Shown here piece after piece: positions 44,181 to 54,350 of a stretch of 64,000 nt of DNA. The stretch is from the NCBI GenBank assembly GCA_031367345.1, contig JANLPR010000025.1:4493-68492 (forward strand), in the 5' to 3' direction. This stretch comes from JADKIH01 sp031367345 (GTDB lineage Bacteria > Bacteroidota > Bacteroidia > AKYH767-A > 2013-40CM-41-45). The notes beneath the pieces were generated by a model. That model saw nothing but the letters and a program-made list of their open reading frames with translations. It searched no databases and had not been told where the DNA came from. Each line of letters begins with the position of its first letter. Positions within the stretch are counted from its first letter, which is position 1. Made by a program: the position numbers and the translations under genes.

Positions 44181-45524
44181 ATGAAAATTAAACAACGACG
44201 AATACTTAAGTTTAGGCTTACAACCAAATTCATGTTGATAGCAGGAGGAATTACCTTTATGCTTTCAATGACTACTGGGTTGTTAGTGTATATGAATATT
44301 AGTTATGATGAAAAAATTCGAGCTGCTGCTACAGGTATTGAAGGAAGTGGTGGCTATTTGAACACTGGCGATCTATTGTCACAATTCACTTTTGAAACAC
44401 AAAATATTACTCAATCAAATCTAGGACCAAATGCTATTTCAATTTGCAAAGATGCCCATGCATTGGACGGTGGTCGCTCTTCTACTAAAGGGTTATCGGC
44501 AGGAGTCAATGGGAAAGATATCGATTTAGTGTTAGCCGATGGCGAGATTTGGAATCAGGAAGGCATTGATATAAGTATCGACTATAGAAGAAATGAAAAG
44601 AGTGGAAATTTTTTCACGAGAGAAAATGGATTTAACTTTGGAATGGAGAATGGATTTATAGTTATCAGTTATCGATTAGAAAATAAAAGAGGCGGAATTG
44701 AATCTATTAAAACAAAAACAGACTACGAGATATCAGAAGACGAGATATTCAGAACATATCGATTCATTTATAATCCTGCAAAAGGGAAAGCAGAAATATT
44801 TGTCAATGGAGCGATCGTATGGAGCAATCAACATGCTGAGAACACATCACTTTCTTGGAAGAATGCCGGAAATGTTACTATTGGAAAAGGCATGAATGGG
44901 AACGGAAAAGATTTAGCAATCATTGATAATCTAATAATAAAAACTGCGGGCAACACAGCACCTTTATCAGAATCGTTATTAAATTTTATGTTGGAAGAGA
45001 AAGACGGTGAAATAAAAATACATTGGTCTACTTCAGCAAACGATAAAATTAAATCTTTCAACGTTGAACGATCCATCAATGGTGTCGATTTTGTAACAGT
45101 TACCTCCGTGCCGGTTGATCTCGATCTCAAAGAAAATGGCGAATATACTTATACAGATAAGACAAAAACGACGAATGGAATTGTTTATTATCGCTTACGA
45201 CAAACATTCAACAATGGTAAATTCATTTCACATTCGTTGGCAGCGATCAAGATCGACAATGAAAAAAGTTTTGCAATAGAAAGAATAAGTCCTATTCCAT
45301 TTGACAAAACATTCGATCTCACATACTACTTACCTTCATCAGGAAGAGTTTGGCTACAGATCAATGATGAAAACGGAAAGATGATTGATACGCAATCGTT
45401 CGAAGCTCCAAAAGGAAAAAACGTTCACGTTTATAAGACCGACAAAGTGAAAGAGAGCGGCACCTATACTGTTAATCTAATGTTTAACGACAAAAAAATA
45501 ACACGATCAATAATTAAGATATAA
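44181..45524 (+). CDS. T9SS type A protein with laminin-G-like domain
   Basis: About 447 residues. I start at the ATG at 44181, 16 bp after the previous stop. A GTG at 44124 would overlap that gene by 41 bp. A basic N-terminus precedes a membrane helix (FMLIAGGITFMLSMTTGLLVYM). Residues ~60-260 look like a concanavalin A/LamG-type sandwich: GIDISIDYRRNEKSGNFFTR, FIVISYRLENKRGG, YRFIYNPAKGKAEIFVNGAI, NVTIGKGMNGNGKDLAIIDN. A fibronectin-like region (FNVERSINGVDF, YYRLRQTFNNGKF) and a type A sorting domain ending in TRSIIKI follow. It probably works with the large surface protein upstream; both share the long basic N-terminus. Confidence 0.82.
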   Translation: MKIKQRRILKFRLTTKFMLIAGGITFMLSMTTGLLVYMNISYDEKIRAAATGIEGSGGYLNTGDLLSQFTFETQNITQSNLGPNAISICKDAHALDGGRSSTKGLSAGVNGKDIDLVLADGEIWNQEGIDISIDYRRNEKSGNFFTRENGFNFGMENGFIVISYRLENKRGGIESIKTKTDYEISEDEIFRTYRFIYNPAKGKAEIFVNGAIVWSNQHAENTSLSWKNAGNVTIGKGMNGNGKDLAIIDNLIIKTAGNTAPLSESLLNFMLEEKDGEIKIHWSTSANDKIKSFNVERSINGVDFVTVTSVPVDLDLKENGEYTYTDKTKTTNGIVYYRLRQTFNNGKFISHSLAAIKIDNEKSFAIERISPIPFDKTFDLTYYLPSSGRVWLQINDENGKMIDTQSFEAPKGKNVHVYKTDKVKESGTYTVNLMFNDKKITRSIIKI

Positions 45525-45553
45525 AAAAAGGGGCTCAAATTAAGCCCCTTTTT
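45525..45553. terminator. Bidirectional terminator between convergent genes
   Basis: AAAAAGGGGCT and AGCCCCTTTTT are perfectly complementary around a 7-nt loop. They fill the 30 bp between the stop of the LamG-like gene and the stop of the giant SprB-repeat gene, with T runs usable in both directions. Confidence 0.93.
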
Positions 45554-45554
45554 A

Positions 45555-48500
45555 TTATCGTCTTACATCGACATACGTATTAAGTTTGATGTCAGTATTT
45601 CTGATTTCAAGAATAAGAAAATAAGTTCCTTCAGGCAGTTGTTCACCGGAGTTATTATTTCCTACCCATTCGTTTGCATAATTTTCTTTTTGATAAACTA
45701 AATTTCCCCAGCGATTAAAGACTGACAAAATATTATTTGGATAACGTTCTATTCCATGAATAACGTAAGCGTCATTACTTCCATCGTCGTTAGGAGAGTA
45801 TGCAGATGGTAATTCCAGAATACATTCATCGTCTGTTTTTCTTCTTACTACAATAGTATCAGATCCAAAGCACGTTCCATCAGTAATTGTCCATACAAGC
45901 ATATTATTTCCAAGTGTTAATCCAACCACAGTAGGACTCGGCGAATTAATATTGTTGAAAGTAGCGGTTCCTGAAGCAACAGACCATTGACCAGAATAGC
46001 CGACAAGTAAATTAGCATTCAGCGCAAAGACTTCAATACAATTTCCGACATCACCACCTGCATTAGCAACAATAGCTTGAGGCTGAGTGATAGTTGCAGA
46101 TGCTGAAGTTGTACAATTATTTTGATCAGTGACTAACACAGAATAAGTTCCAGGCGATAAGTTAGATATAGAAGTACCGGAGCCTGAAGGAGTCCAAACA
46201 AAAGAATAGCCTGCAACACCACCGGTTACATTTGTAGAAACAACACCGTTATCCAGAGCGTTACAAGTAACATTCGTAGATGAAATATTAGCAGCTAATA
46301 ATTGTGGCTGCGTAATAGTGATATTGATTGCGACAGAACAATTAGCAGAATCGGAAATATTAACTGAATAATTTCCGACTGTCAATGTATCTGCAACAAG
46401 TCCTTGATCATTATTCGACCAGAGATAAGACAATGGTCCAATTCCACCACTGGCAGGTTGAACAGATGCTGTACCATTATTACCTCCGAAGCACGATACA
46501 TTTGTAGAACTTGCAATAGAAGAAACGATAGTAGACCCTTGAATAATCTGAACAGAATCGGTTTGAGTACAATTAAAACTATCTGTTACTTGAACTAACG
46601 CATAACCACCGGCAAGACTATCAGCATAATTTCCTTGATCGCCATTCGACCAATTGAATAAATAAGATCCTGTACCACCAGATGTTGAAACTGTTGCAGT
46701 ACCGTTATTTAATCCATTACAAAATGCATTTGTTACAGAATATGTAAATGCAAATGGAGCAGGTTCCGTAATAACAACCGTTGCATTTGAAACACAATTA
46801 TTAGAATCGGTAACGACTAATGAGTACGAACCGACAGCTAAACTATCAGCCGTAGAAGTTACATCACCATTTGACCAAGCATAAGTAAAAGGTGCAGTAC
46901 CATTAGTGAGTGAAACAGTAGCAGAGCCTTCCGAAAATCCATAGCAACGGTTATTTGAACTAGAGCTGACTGCAATTGCAGCAAGCGGTACACCATCTAC
47001 AGTAATGGTATCATTATAAGTACAACCGATACTATCAGTAATGACTACGCTATAATTTTGTGGAACTAGTCCGACAGCAGGGTTAGTAATTTGCGTATTA
47101 GACCATAGATAAGTATAAGGGCTAACACCTCCGCTAGGTGTAGCAGTGGCAGTTCCATTATTTACACTACAAGTTGCATTCGTTGAAGCTAAAGTTGCAG
47201 TGAGAATTGGTGGTTCGGTTAATGTGTATGAAACAGAATCGAGACAACCATTATTATCAGTAACATTCAACTGATAAAATCCTGCACTTAAGGTAGAGAT
47301 GTCTTCTGTGGTAGCTGTATTTGACCATTGGTAAGCGAAAGGAGCAACTCCGCCATTCATTGTTACATCAATTGCACCATTGGTTTGTCCATTGCAATTA
47401 ATATTATATATTCCAAACGCAGAGAGATTAGTAATAAAAGAAATTGGTGCAGGGCCGGTAAGAATAAAGAAAGTATCTAGCTGACAACCGTTACCATCAA
47501 CAACAACGATGTTAAACGTATCGGCACCTAAATTACAACGAGTCGGTGCAGTGATTGTGTCCACACCATCCCAAACAAAAGTGAACGGATTATTTCCACC
47601 GGTCATGTTTAGCGTAATACACGTATTCGTATCACCGAAACATGGAATATTGTAACCGTTATACATTGGAATAACAGCTGCGAGATTTACAGGCCCGGGC
47701 TGAGCAATAGTTATAGAATCCATTACTACACAATTGTTACTATCGGTAACAGTCAATAAATAATTTCCTGCAGTGAGACCAACAGTTGAATCAGCTATAT
47801 CTCCATTCGACCATTGATATTGATAAGGAGATGTACCACCACTCACTGATGAATGCGCTGCTCCATCGTTATAACCAAAACAACGAACATTTGTACCGCC
47901 TACGAAAGTATCAGGAAGCAGAGTTAAAGAAAGAGCCATCGGTTCATTCAATGAAATTGTCGTATCTTTTCTACAGCCTCTTCCATCGGTAATTGTTAAA
48001 CCATAGGTTGCTGCTATGAGAGAATAAATACTATCGGCTGTTGCAGCATTCGACCAAGCATAAGTAAAGGTGCTATCGCCACCGGTAGCAAATACCTGAA
48101 TGTATCCGTTGTTTCCTCCATTGCAACTAATGTTGTAACCAAGATAATCAGAAACATTCGCAGAAGTGGTTATAGAGTCCGGATTTGTAAGTGTAAAAGC
48201 AAGACTATCTTTACAATTATTTTGATCTTCAATTAAGCAATAATAAAATCCGGAAACCAATTGCCCAATAGAATCGGTTGAATTTCCTGTTGACCAATTG
48301 TAACTATACGCAGGAGTACTTCCGGAAACATTCAATTTAATAAAGCCGGTTGTATCGCCATAACATCGCGGATTGGTTGGGTTATTTGCATAACTAAATG
48401 GAGTTGGCTGATTGAGTGTCGTATCTTTTTCAATTGAACATCCGTTTGCATCAACCACACGAACAGTAATTCTATCGGCAGTAAGATTATTGATAGTGAC

Positions 48501-51266
48501 AGCACTTGCTCCATTATTCCAGAGATAAGTAAATGGCGGAGTACCACCAAAGACATTCACAGTTGCAGAACCGCTAGAATCACCATAGCATTTTAAATTC
48601 ACAGCACCGATGTAAGTAGCCGGAGATATTAACGGAACTAGACTATCCGGTTCTGTTATTGTAATTGTATCTCGACGCATACAACCGTTGATATCGGTAA
48701 CATCGACTTGATAAAAACCGGCTGGAATTAAATATGCGCTATCGTTATTACTTATGTTAGGAGTCCAAGCATATGAATATACATTTGCTCCACCATTAAG
48801 ATGCGTTAAAATAAAACCACTACTTTCTCCTTTACATCCAACGTTTCTGATTGTCCAAGGATTTGCTAAAACTGCCGGTTGAGTGATTGTATCACTTAGT
48901 GTTTTACTGCAACCTTTGTTATCAGTAACGACTACCGAATAAATACCTGCAGGCAAATTACGAATTGAATCAGTTGTTGCACTTGAACTCCATAAATATG
49001 TATACGGTGCAGTACCTCCACTTGATAATACTTTAATTTTCCCAGTTGTGTCACCAAAACAAGCAACATCTGTTCCTCCCGGTGCCAATGGATAATTAAA
49101 TAGCGAAGGGTTTAATACAGAAGGCGCGGTAATTACAATGTTCGTATCGAATGAACAATTATTTACATCTACAAGATGAACAAGGTATGTACCGGCAAAA
49201 AGAGAATCAGCAGTATTTCCTGAGTCGCCATTCGACCAATTTATAACATAAGGACCGGTACCTCCTACCGGATTTACAGAAGCAGTTCCATTACTACCAC
49301 CGAAGCAACTTACATTTGTTGTAGATAAAGATGAAGTAGGAATTCCGAGAGCTACCGGCGGTTCAGTAATAGTTTGACTAATTATAAACTGACAATTATT
49401 AAAATCGCGTATTGTATCTGAATAATTTCCAGGAGCAAGATTTGTGATTGCAGCAGTTGTTGCGCCATTGGACCATGCGTGAGTATAAGGACCGGTACCA
49501 TTACTTGCAGTGATGGTGATACTTCCGTTATTATTATTTTTACATGTCACATTATCAAATTGCGATACAACAGCTGAAAGAGCAGCTGCCGGTTGCGTTA
49601 TAACTACTGTTTGTGTTGAGGTACATCCATTTTGATCGGTCGCTATTACAGTATATGAATTCGCAGACAATCCCGTTGCATTAAAAGTTGTTTGTCCGCT
49701 TGGCGTCCATAAATAAGTATAAGGAGCTATTCCTCCGCTTGCATTAATAGTAGCACTACCATTAGCACCGCCAAAGCAAGAAACATTAGAATCAACGACA
49801 GTCGTGGAAGATAAACCAAGCGGAGGTTGAATCAAATTGATTGATGCACTGCTTGTACAACCACTGGCATCAGAAACTGTGACAGTATATGTATTCGCAC
49901 CAAGCCCTGTAGCCGTTTGCGTAGTTTGTCCGGAAGGGCTCCATGAATACGAATATGGTGCGAAGCCTCCGCCGGGGGTAGCAGTTGCGCTTGCTGTGGC
50001 TCCGTTTCGACAAGCAATATTATAACCGTTAAAAAAAGTAGAGCTTACAGACGCAGTAATTTTTGGAACATAAATACTAAACGAATAAGATTGCGAACCA
50101 GCATAAGGGCAAGCATTATCACGCGCCGTGAGTACAAAACTGTAAGGTTGATTTCTTGCATCGGCAGCAGAAGGCGTCCAAGTAAAAGTTCCGACTGGAT
50201 ATTGAGTACCGGCAGTGGTGAATGTAGCACCCGGTATGGAGTTATTCCAGCTAACTACCAATGAATCTGTAGCATTTGCATCAGCAGAATTGACAGTAAA
50301 AGTTAACGTACTTCCGGGGCATACAGTTGCCGTATAATTAGATGTTCCGTTGATACCACTTACAGTAGGAAGAAAGTTAGGATTACAAGGTCGAGTAAGA
50401 AATTGCATATCTCTCATAACACTACCGATCAATACGCCATTACGATATTCACGTACTAAAATGGCAGTAACACCAATTTCATTATTGACAGTAGGTGTCA
50501 TAACAATATCTCCATTAGAAGAATTAAGTGAGATAGCCGGGCTTGAAGTAACCGGATTAGCTGCTGAATAACCGGGATTGAAAGTAACAGTCCCTACAGT
50601 ATTGCTAGACGTATTATATGTTTTAGGAGTGATAAACGAGTAAACTAACGAATCGCCATCAGGATCATAAACGCCATGATTAAAAGTAAAAGACTGATTC
50701 ACACAAATGAAAGTAACCGGGATATTGGTAAATTGAGGAGAGCTATTCGTTGGAGCAGCTAAGTTATTTAAAGTTGCTTCGATGTACATATTCGCACTGC
50801 AAGGGCTGTTCAAAGTTGTGATTGCACAATTTCTGCAACACACATAAAAACTCATAACCCAATCATTACATTTAGAAGGCAAAGTAACATTGCTTGTATA
50901 CCTGTATAGCTGGTAGCCCGAATAGGTTGAAGTTGAGCTTACGCATTTAGTGATAACAGATCGACAAGGAAAAGTAATTTCTTTTCCGCTTGAAGTATCA
51001 AGAGCTAATGTGTAGTTCTGATTTTTACTACAAGATGTTGATTTTGCATTTAAAGTAATTGAAGTTGGAGCAGCAACACCTGCACAATCTCTATAAAACG
51101 AAACGGTTACTCGAAATGTATTACCACTAATCCAAGTGTATTGCAAATCAGCTCCGGCAGAATGGGTTGCATTAGCATTAAAAGAGATTAGCGATAAAAA
51201 AATAATGCTGACAAAAAAAGCAAGTTTGGCAATTTTTGAATTTGAAAATGTAGATAGTTGAAACAT
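45555..51266 (-). CDS. Giant SprB-repeat surface protein, T9SS type B
   Basis: 1903 residues. A signal peptide (AKLAFFVSIIFLSLISFNANA) is followed by an N-terminal region with conserved cysteines (FRVTVSFYRDCAG, VMSFYVCCRNCAI) shared with the 54351 gene, then PKD-like segments. From about residue 400 I count 17 SprB repeats of ~75-80 residues, each with a CFGGxNGxA-type start, a PYTYLWSNG-type middle and a GxYxVxVTDxNGC end. The last ~90 residues form the gliding-motility type B sorting domain (ELPSAYSPNDDGSNDAYVI, VFNRWGNLVYQ, LPEGTYFLILEI, ending LNTYVDVRR). SprB of Flavobacterium is a motile surface adhesin. This protein is likely an adhesin carried to the surface by T9SS with the PorP-family partner encoded at 53385. 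Confidence 0.94.
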   Translation of the reverse strand: MFQLSTFSNSKIAKLAFFVSIIFLSLISFNANATHSAGADLQYTWISGNTFRVTVSFYRDCAGVAAPTSITLNAKSTSCSKNQNYTLALDTSSGKEITFPCRSVITKCVSSTSTYSGYQLYRYTSNVTLPSKCNDWVMSFYVCCRNCAITTLNSPCSANMYIEATLNNLAAPTNSSPQFTNIPVTFICVNQSFTFNHGVYDPDGDSLVYSFITPKTYNTSSNTVGTVTFNPGYSAANPVTSSPAISLNSSNGDIVMTPTVNNEIGVTAILVREYRNGVLIGSVMRDMQFLTRPCNPNFLPTVSGINGTSNYTATVCPGSTLTFTVNSADANATDSLVVSWNNSIPGATFTTAGTQYPVGTFTWTPSAADARNQPYSFVLTARDNACPYAGSQSYSFSIYVPKITASVSSTFFNGYNIACRNGATASATATPGGGFAPYSYSWSPSGQTTQTATGLGANTYTVTVSDASGCTSSASINLIQPPLGLSSTTVVDSNVSCFGGANGSATINASGGIAPYTYLWTPSGQTTFNATGLSANSYTVIATDQNGCTSTQTVVITQPAAALSAVVSQFDNVTCKNNNNGSITITASNGTGPYTHAWSNGATTAAITNLAPGNYSDTIRDFNNCQFIISQTITEPPVALGIPTSSLSTTNVSCFGGSNGTASVNPVGGTGPYVINWSNGDSGNTADSLFAGTYLVHLVDVNNCSFDTNIVITAPSVLNPSLFNYPLAPGGTDVACFGDTTGKIKVLSSGGTAPYTYLWSSSATTDSIRNLPAGIYSVVVTDNKGCSKTLSDTITQPAVLANPWTIRNVGCKGESSGFILTHLNGGANVYSYAWTPNISNNDSAYLIPAGFYQVDVTDINGCMRRDTITITEPDSLVPLISPATYIGAVNLKCYGDSSGSATVNVFGGTPPFTYLWNNGASAVTINNLTADRITVRVVDANGCSIEKDTTLNQPTPFSYANNPTNPRCYGDTTGFIKLNVSGSTPAYSYNWSTGNSTDSIGQLVSGFYYCLIEDQNNCKDSLAFTLTNPDSITTSANVSDYLGYNISCNGGNNGYIQVFATGGDSTFTYAWSNAATADSIYSLIAATYGLTITDGRGCRKDTTISLNEPMALSLTLLPDTFVGGTNVRCFGYNDGAAHSSVSGGTSPYQYQWSNGDIADSTVGLTAGNYLLTVTDSNNCVVMDSITIAQPGPVNLAAVIPMYNGYNIPCFGDTNTCITLNMTGGNNPFTFVWDGVDTITAPTRCNLGADTFNIVVVDGNGCQLDTFFILTGPAPISFITNLSAFGIYNINCNGQTNGAIDVTMNGGVAPFAYQWSNTATTEDISTLSAGFYQLNVTDNNGCLDSVSYTLTEPPILTATLASTNATCSVNNGTATATPSGGVSPYTYLWSNTQITNPAVGLVPQNYSVVITDSIGCTYNDTITVDGVPLAAIAVSSSSNNRCYGFSEGSATVSLTNGTAPFTYAWSNGDVTSTADSLAVGSYSLVVTDSNNCVSNATVVITEPAPFAFTYSVTNAFCNGLNNGTATVSTSGGTGSYLFNWSNGDQGNYADSLAGGYALVQVTDSFNCTQTDSVQIIQGSTIVSSIASSTNVSCFGGNNGTASVQPASGGIGPLSYLWSNNDQGLVADTLTVGNYSVNISDSANCSVAINITITQPQLLAANISSTNVTCNALDNGVVSTNVTGGVAGYSFVWTPSGSGTSISNLSPGTYSVLVTDQNNCTTSASATITQPQAIVANAGGDVGNCIEVFALNANLLVGYSGQWSVASGTATFNNINSPSPTVVGLTLGNNMLVWTITDGTCFGSDTIVVRRKTDDECILELPSAYSPNDDGSNDAYVIHGIERYPNNILSVFNRWGNLVYQKENYANEWVGNNNSGEQLPEGTYFLILEIRNTDIKLNTYVDVRR

Positions 51267-51390
51267 TAAAATGTAGATTAAATTCCTTTGTTTTCGGAAT
51301 ATATGATTTTATAAAAATCACCATTCTTTTCATAGCTAAAACAAAAGTTTCACGAATCATTTTAACATACTTTTCAACAATATCAAACAA

Positions 51391-51422
51391 AATAAAGGCC
51401 GACTTTACAGCCGGCCTTTATT
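51391..51422 (-). terminator. Terminator after the OmpA/PD40 gene
   Basis: AATAAAGGCCG and CGGCCTTTATT form a perfect 11-bp stem with a 10-nt loop. On the minus strand it follows the OmpA-family gene and separates that operon from the giant gene at 45555-51266, which should have its own promoter in 51267-51390. Confidence 0.88.
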
Positions 51423-51439
51423 TATGAAATAAATTTTTA

Positions 51440-53338
51440 CTATTTCGACATCGAAGTAACTCTAAATTCAGTTCTACGATTTGCCTGATGTTCTTCTTCT
51501 GTACACTTTACGTCATTCGAACATCTGTTTACCAATTCAGATTCGCCATATCCTTTGGCAACCATCCTTGAAGAACTGATTCCTTTTGACACAATATAAT
51601 TTACAGCTGCCTCTGCTCTTTTCTGCGACAATATTAGATTGTATTTATCATCTGCTCTTGAATCAGTGTGCGATCCTAATTCAATATTGATCATTGGGTT
51701 CTCCTTTAAAATTTGAACTAAGCGATCCAATTCAATGCCCGCATCTTCACGAATATCCCATTTGTCTAGATCATAATAAATATTCTTCAACACAATTGGC
51801 TTATTCACAATAATACGTTCAAGTTCTAACCTTAGTTTTACAAACATATCCTCGCTTCTGTTTTTACCAACAGTAGTTACCGGTTCAGTATTTGTAAAAT
51901 ATCCATCTTTACTTCCAACAACGGAATAATTTGTTTGCGGGTTCAATTTAAATTTAAATTTTCCATCAGGTCCGGTTGTAATCGATTCCTTTTTACCTGT
52001 CATCAGATTAGTTAATTCAGCTAAAACACCTTCAACCGGTTGTTGAGTTGCTTTATCGATAGCAATTCCTTCCAAAGTAAATCGAACATCGTTGATTGTA
52101 AAATTGTATAGATTATCTTGAGTTGTATTTTTAGAATTACGATTACTCGATAAAATACCTGCTGTAGCATTATCATTTAATGCAATTCCGAAATCATCAT
52201 AACTTGTATTCATTGGATACCCCATGTTACGTGCATCACTCCACGATAACCCATTGAGTGTACTTGAAAAAATGTCTAATCCGCCCATATTATAATGCCC
52301 TTCAGAACTAAAATAAAGGATTGAATCTTTCCAGATTGTAGGGAACATTTCATTGTAAGGAGTATTGATTGAAGGTCCTAAATTTACCGGCTTACTCCAT
52401 GTGCCATTCATTTTTTCGACCACGTAAATGTCTGTTCCACCTAAACCTCCGGGCATATCAGAAACAAAATACATCTTGGTTCCTTTTTCATTCATTGAAG
52501 GATGACCATTACTGTATTCTTTGCTGTTATATTCAAATTCGGAAATATTTCCCCAAAGTGTATCTTTTTTAACAGCTCGATAAATTTTTAGATCAACTAT
52601 ATCGGCCGATGATTTTTGTACTTTCTTCTTTTCATAATTATTTCTAGTAAAATAAACTGTATCCCCAGTTGCATTGAAAGTTGCCGGACCATCATGATAA
52701 AGTCCATTTAATCCTGCAAAAGCTTTTGGCGCTGCAAAACCATTATCTAGATTACCTTTAGAGTAGTACAGTTCAAGAAACGGCCGACCGGTCCATTCGT
52801 ATGTTTTTGCTGCAGTATTACGATCGCTTGTAAAAGCAATTCCATCTTTATACCAAACTGGAGAGAAATTACTTTGACCGGTATTCAACATAGATGTTTG
52901 AATTGTATATTTTGCAGAATCTTTTTTCCATCCTTCAACGCTATCGCAACTTGCTTTCAAGCGACGAACAGATTCATCTGTCGGATTAGCTTGTAAGTAA
53001 AGATCAAAATATGAGCTTGCCATTACATATTTTTCGCTTCGCATCAACATTTGCGCATAGCGAAGTTTGTGAATAGGTTGCGCATCTTTTAAAAGTACGA
53101 CTTTAGCATATTCCTGTTCTGCTTTGGGAAGATTATTCATTTTACGGAAACTCTCCGCCAAACTAATTTGAGCGGCGTCGTTTGTTTTTTTACTTAATCC
53201 TTTTTGATATTCAGGAATCGCTTTGTTATAAGCAAGATCATTAAAATAATGATTCCCTTGACGGATGTGATAATTTGCACAGCCACTCATGAGCAAGCTG
53301 ATAGAAAGCAATGCAAGTGAAAATTTTTGTTTGATCAT
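51440..53338 (-). CDS. OmpA-family lipoprotein with TPR, PD40 propeller and CarboxypepD_reg domains (PorE-like)
   Basis: 632 residues. A lipobox (LLMSGC, Cys 20) marks a lipoprotein. TPR helices follow (NKAIPEYQKGLSKK, LPKAEQEYAKVV), then a PD40/WD40-like propeller with SDRN, YFVSDMPGGLGGTDIYVV and LYFSSEGHYNMGGLDIFSS blades. A carboxypeptidase-regulatory-like domain comes next (FTLEGIAIDKATQQPVEGV), and last an OmpA domain with NIYYDLDKWDIRED and GSHTDSRADDKYNLILSQKR that binds peptidoglycan. This four-part order is that of PorE of Porphyromonas and of OmpA partners of PorP/SprF. It is probably the peptidoglycan anchor for the surface complex. It follows the PorP-family gene by 46 bp and is closed by a terminator. 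Confidence 0.92.
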   Translation of the reverse strand: MIKQKFSLALLSISLLMSGCANYHIRQGNHYFNDLAYNKAIPEYQKGLSKKTNDAAQISLAESFRKMNNLPKAEQEYAKVVLLKDAQPIHKLRYAQMLMRSEKYVMASSYFDLYLQANPTDESVRRLKASCDSVEGWKKDSAKYTIQTSMLNTGQSNFSPVWYKDGIAFTSDRNTAAKTYEWTGRPFLELYYSKGNLDNGFAAPKAFAGLNGLYHDGPATFNATGDTVYFTRNNYEKKKVQKSSADIVDLKIYRAVKKDTLWGNISEFEYNSKEYSNGHPSMNEKGTKMYFVSDMPGGLGGTDIYVVEKMNGTWSKPVNLGPSINTPYNEMFPTIWKDSILYFSSEGHYNMGGLDIFSSTLNGLSWSDARNMGYPMNTSYDDFGIALNDNATAGILSSNRNSKNTTQDNLYNFTINDVRFTLEGIAIDKATQQPVEGVLAELTNLMTGKKESITTGPDGKFKFKLNPQTNYSVVGSKDGYFTNTEPVTTVGKNRSEDMFVKLRLELERIIVNKPIVLKNIYYDLDKWDIREDAGIELDRLVQILKENPMINIELGSHTDSRADDKYNLILSQKRAEAAVNYIVSKGISSSRMVAKGYGESELVNRCSNDVKCTEEEHQANRRTEFRVTSMSK

Positions 53339-53384
53339 TAGTATGTGTTTTTCGAAAACAGAATTTATTTTGTCAGTAATTGAA

Positions 53385-54314
53385 TTAGAAATATCTTGGT
53401 GTTTTGATCTTCATAATATCATAACCAAAATCATAGCCAAGCATAATTTCATGAGAACCGCTTGAGTAATGTTTTACATCGGTTGTTGTAAAGTCATAAC
53501 TATATCCTAATCTAAATTGCTTTGAAAGTTGAAATTCCACTAGTGCTACGAAACTATCATTCGTACGATAGCTACCACCAATCCATAAAATCTGAGATAA
53601 TAATACATTCACATTGAAGTCAGCTTCTACAGGGGCATTGGGAACATATTTCACAAGCACACTTGGTCTAAGCACAACATTTGGATTTAATTCAAGAGCA
53701 ACTCCCGAAGTCAAGTAATAATGTCGAACTTGATTAGGGACAACAGCACTACTAGGACTTACACTTAATGAATAAGCAGGATCATAACTAATAATCGTAG
53801 GTACAGAGAGACCTGCATAGAATTTTTCTGAGTATAGATAAATGCCAGCTCCAACATTAGGCAAGAACTTCGACGTCTTGTCACCTGCAAAGGCAGGATC
53901 GTTCGAATCCCAATAAATCAAGTCGCTATTTTTATAGCTGTAATATCCACCACCGGCACGTAAACCCATACTAAGTTTAAGTTTTTTTCCAACAGGCAAA
54001 TGATATGCTGCATTGATGTATGCATCGGTGCGATCAGTTACTCCAATTTTATCATGACTGATCAATGCTCCCCAACCAAAATTGGTAAGCCCTACCGGCC
54101 CGTGAATTGAAGCCACTTGAGTTGTAGGTGCTCCTTTAAAGTTTACCCATTGTTTTCTGTAAAGCAGAGAAGCCATCATGTAATCTTTACTTCCGGAGTA
54201 AGCCGGATTTAGCAGTAAATGATTAAACATATATTGACTAACTAAAATGTCTTGCTGACAGTAACCAACAACACTTAATAACATAAGCATCGCTGAAATG
54301 TAAATCTTCTTCAT
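53385..54314 (-). CDS. PorP/SprF family T9SS membrane protein
   Basis: 309 residues, with a signal peptide (KKIYISAMLMLLSVVGYCQ). The family hallmark QDILVSQYMFNHLLLNPAYSGSKDY is followed by LLYRKQWVNFKGAP and SIHGPVG, then the amphipathic strands of an outer-membrane barrel, ending in HEIMLGYDFGYDI. In Flavobacterium SprF is needed for secretion of the adhesin SprB, and PorP-like proteins accompany type B cargo. It lies directly after the 54351 SprB-repeat gene (36 bp), so it is probably that protein's secretion partner, and perhaps also serves the larger paralogue at 45555. Confidence 0.94.
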   Translation of the reverse strand: MKKIYISAMLMLLSVVGYCQQDILVSQYMFNHLLLNPAYSGSKDYMMASLLYRKQWVNFKGAPTTQVASIHGPVGLTNFGWGALISHDKIGVTDRTDAYINAAYHLPVGKKLKLSMGLRAGGGYYSYKNSDLIYWDSNDPAFAGDKTSKFLPNVGAGIYLYSEKFYAGLSVPTIISYDPAYSLSVSPSSAVVPNQVRHYYLTSGVALELNPNVVLRPSVLVKYVPNAPVEADFNVNVLLSQILWIGGSYRTNDSFVALVEFQLSKQFRLGYSYDFTTTDVKHYSSGSHEIMLGYDFGYDIMKIKTPRYF

Positions 54315-54350
54315 TTGATCTGGTTTTAGAAGCTCTTTTATTATTTAAAA

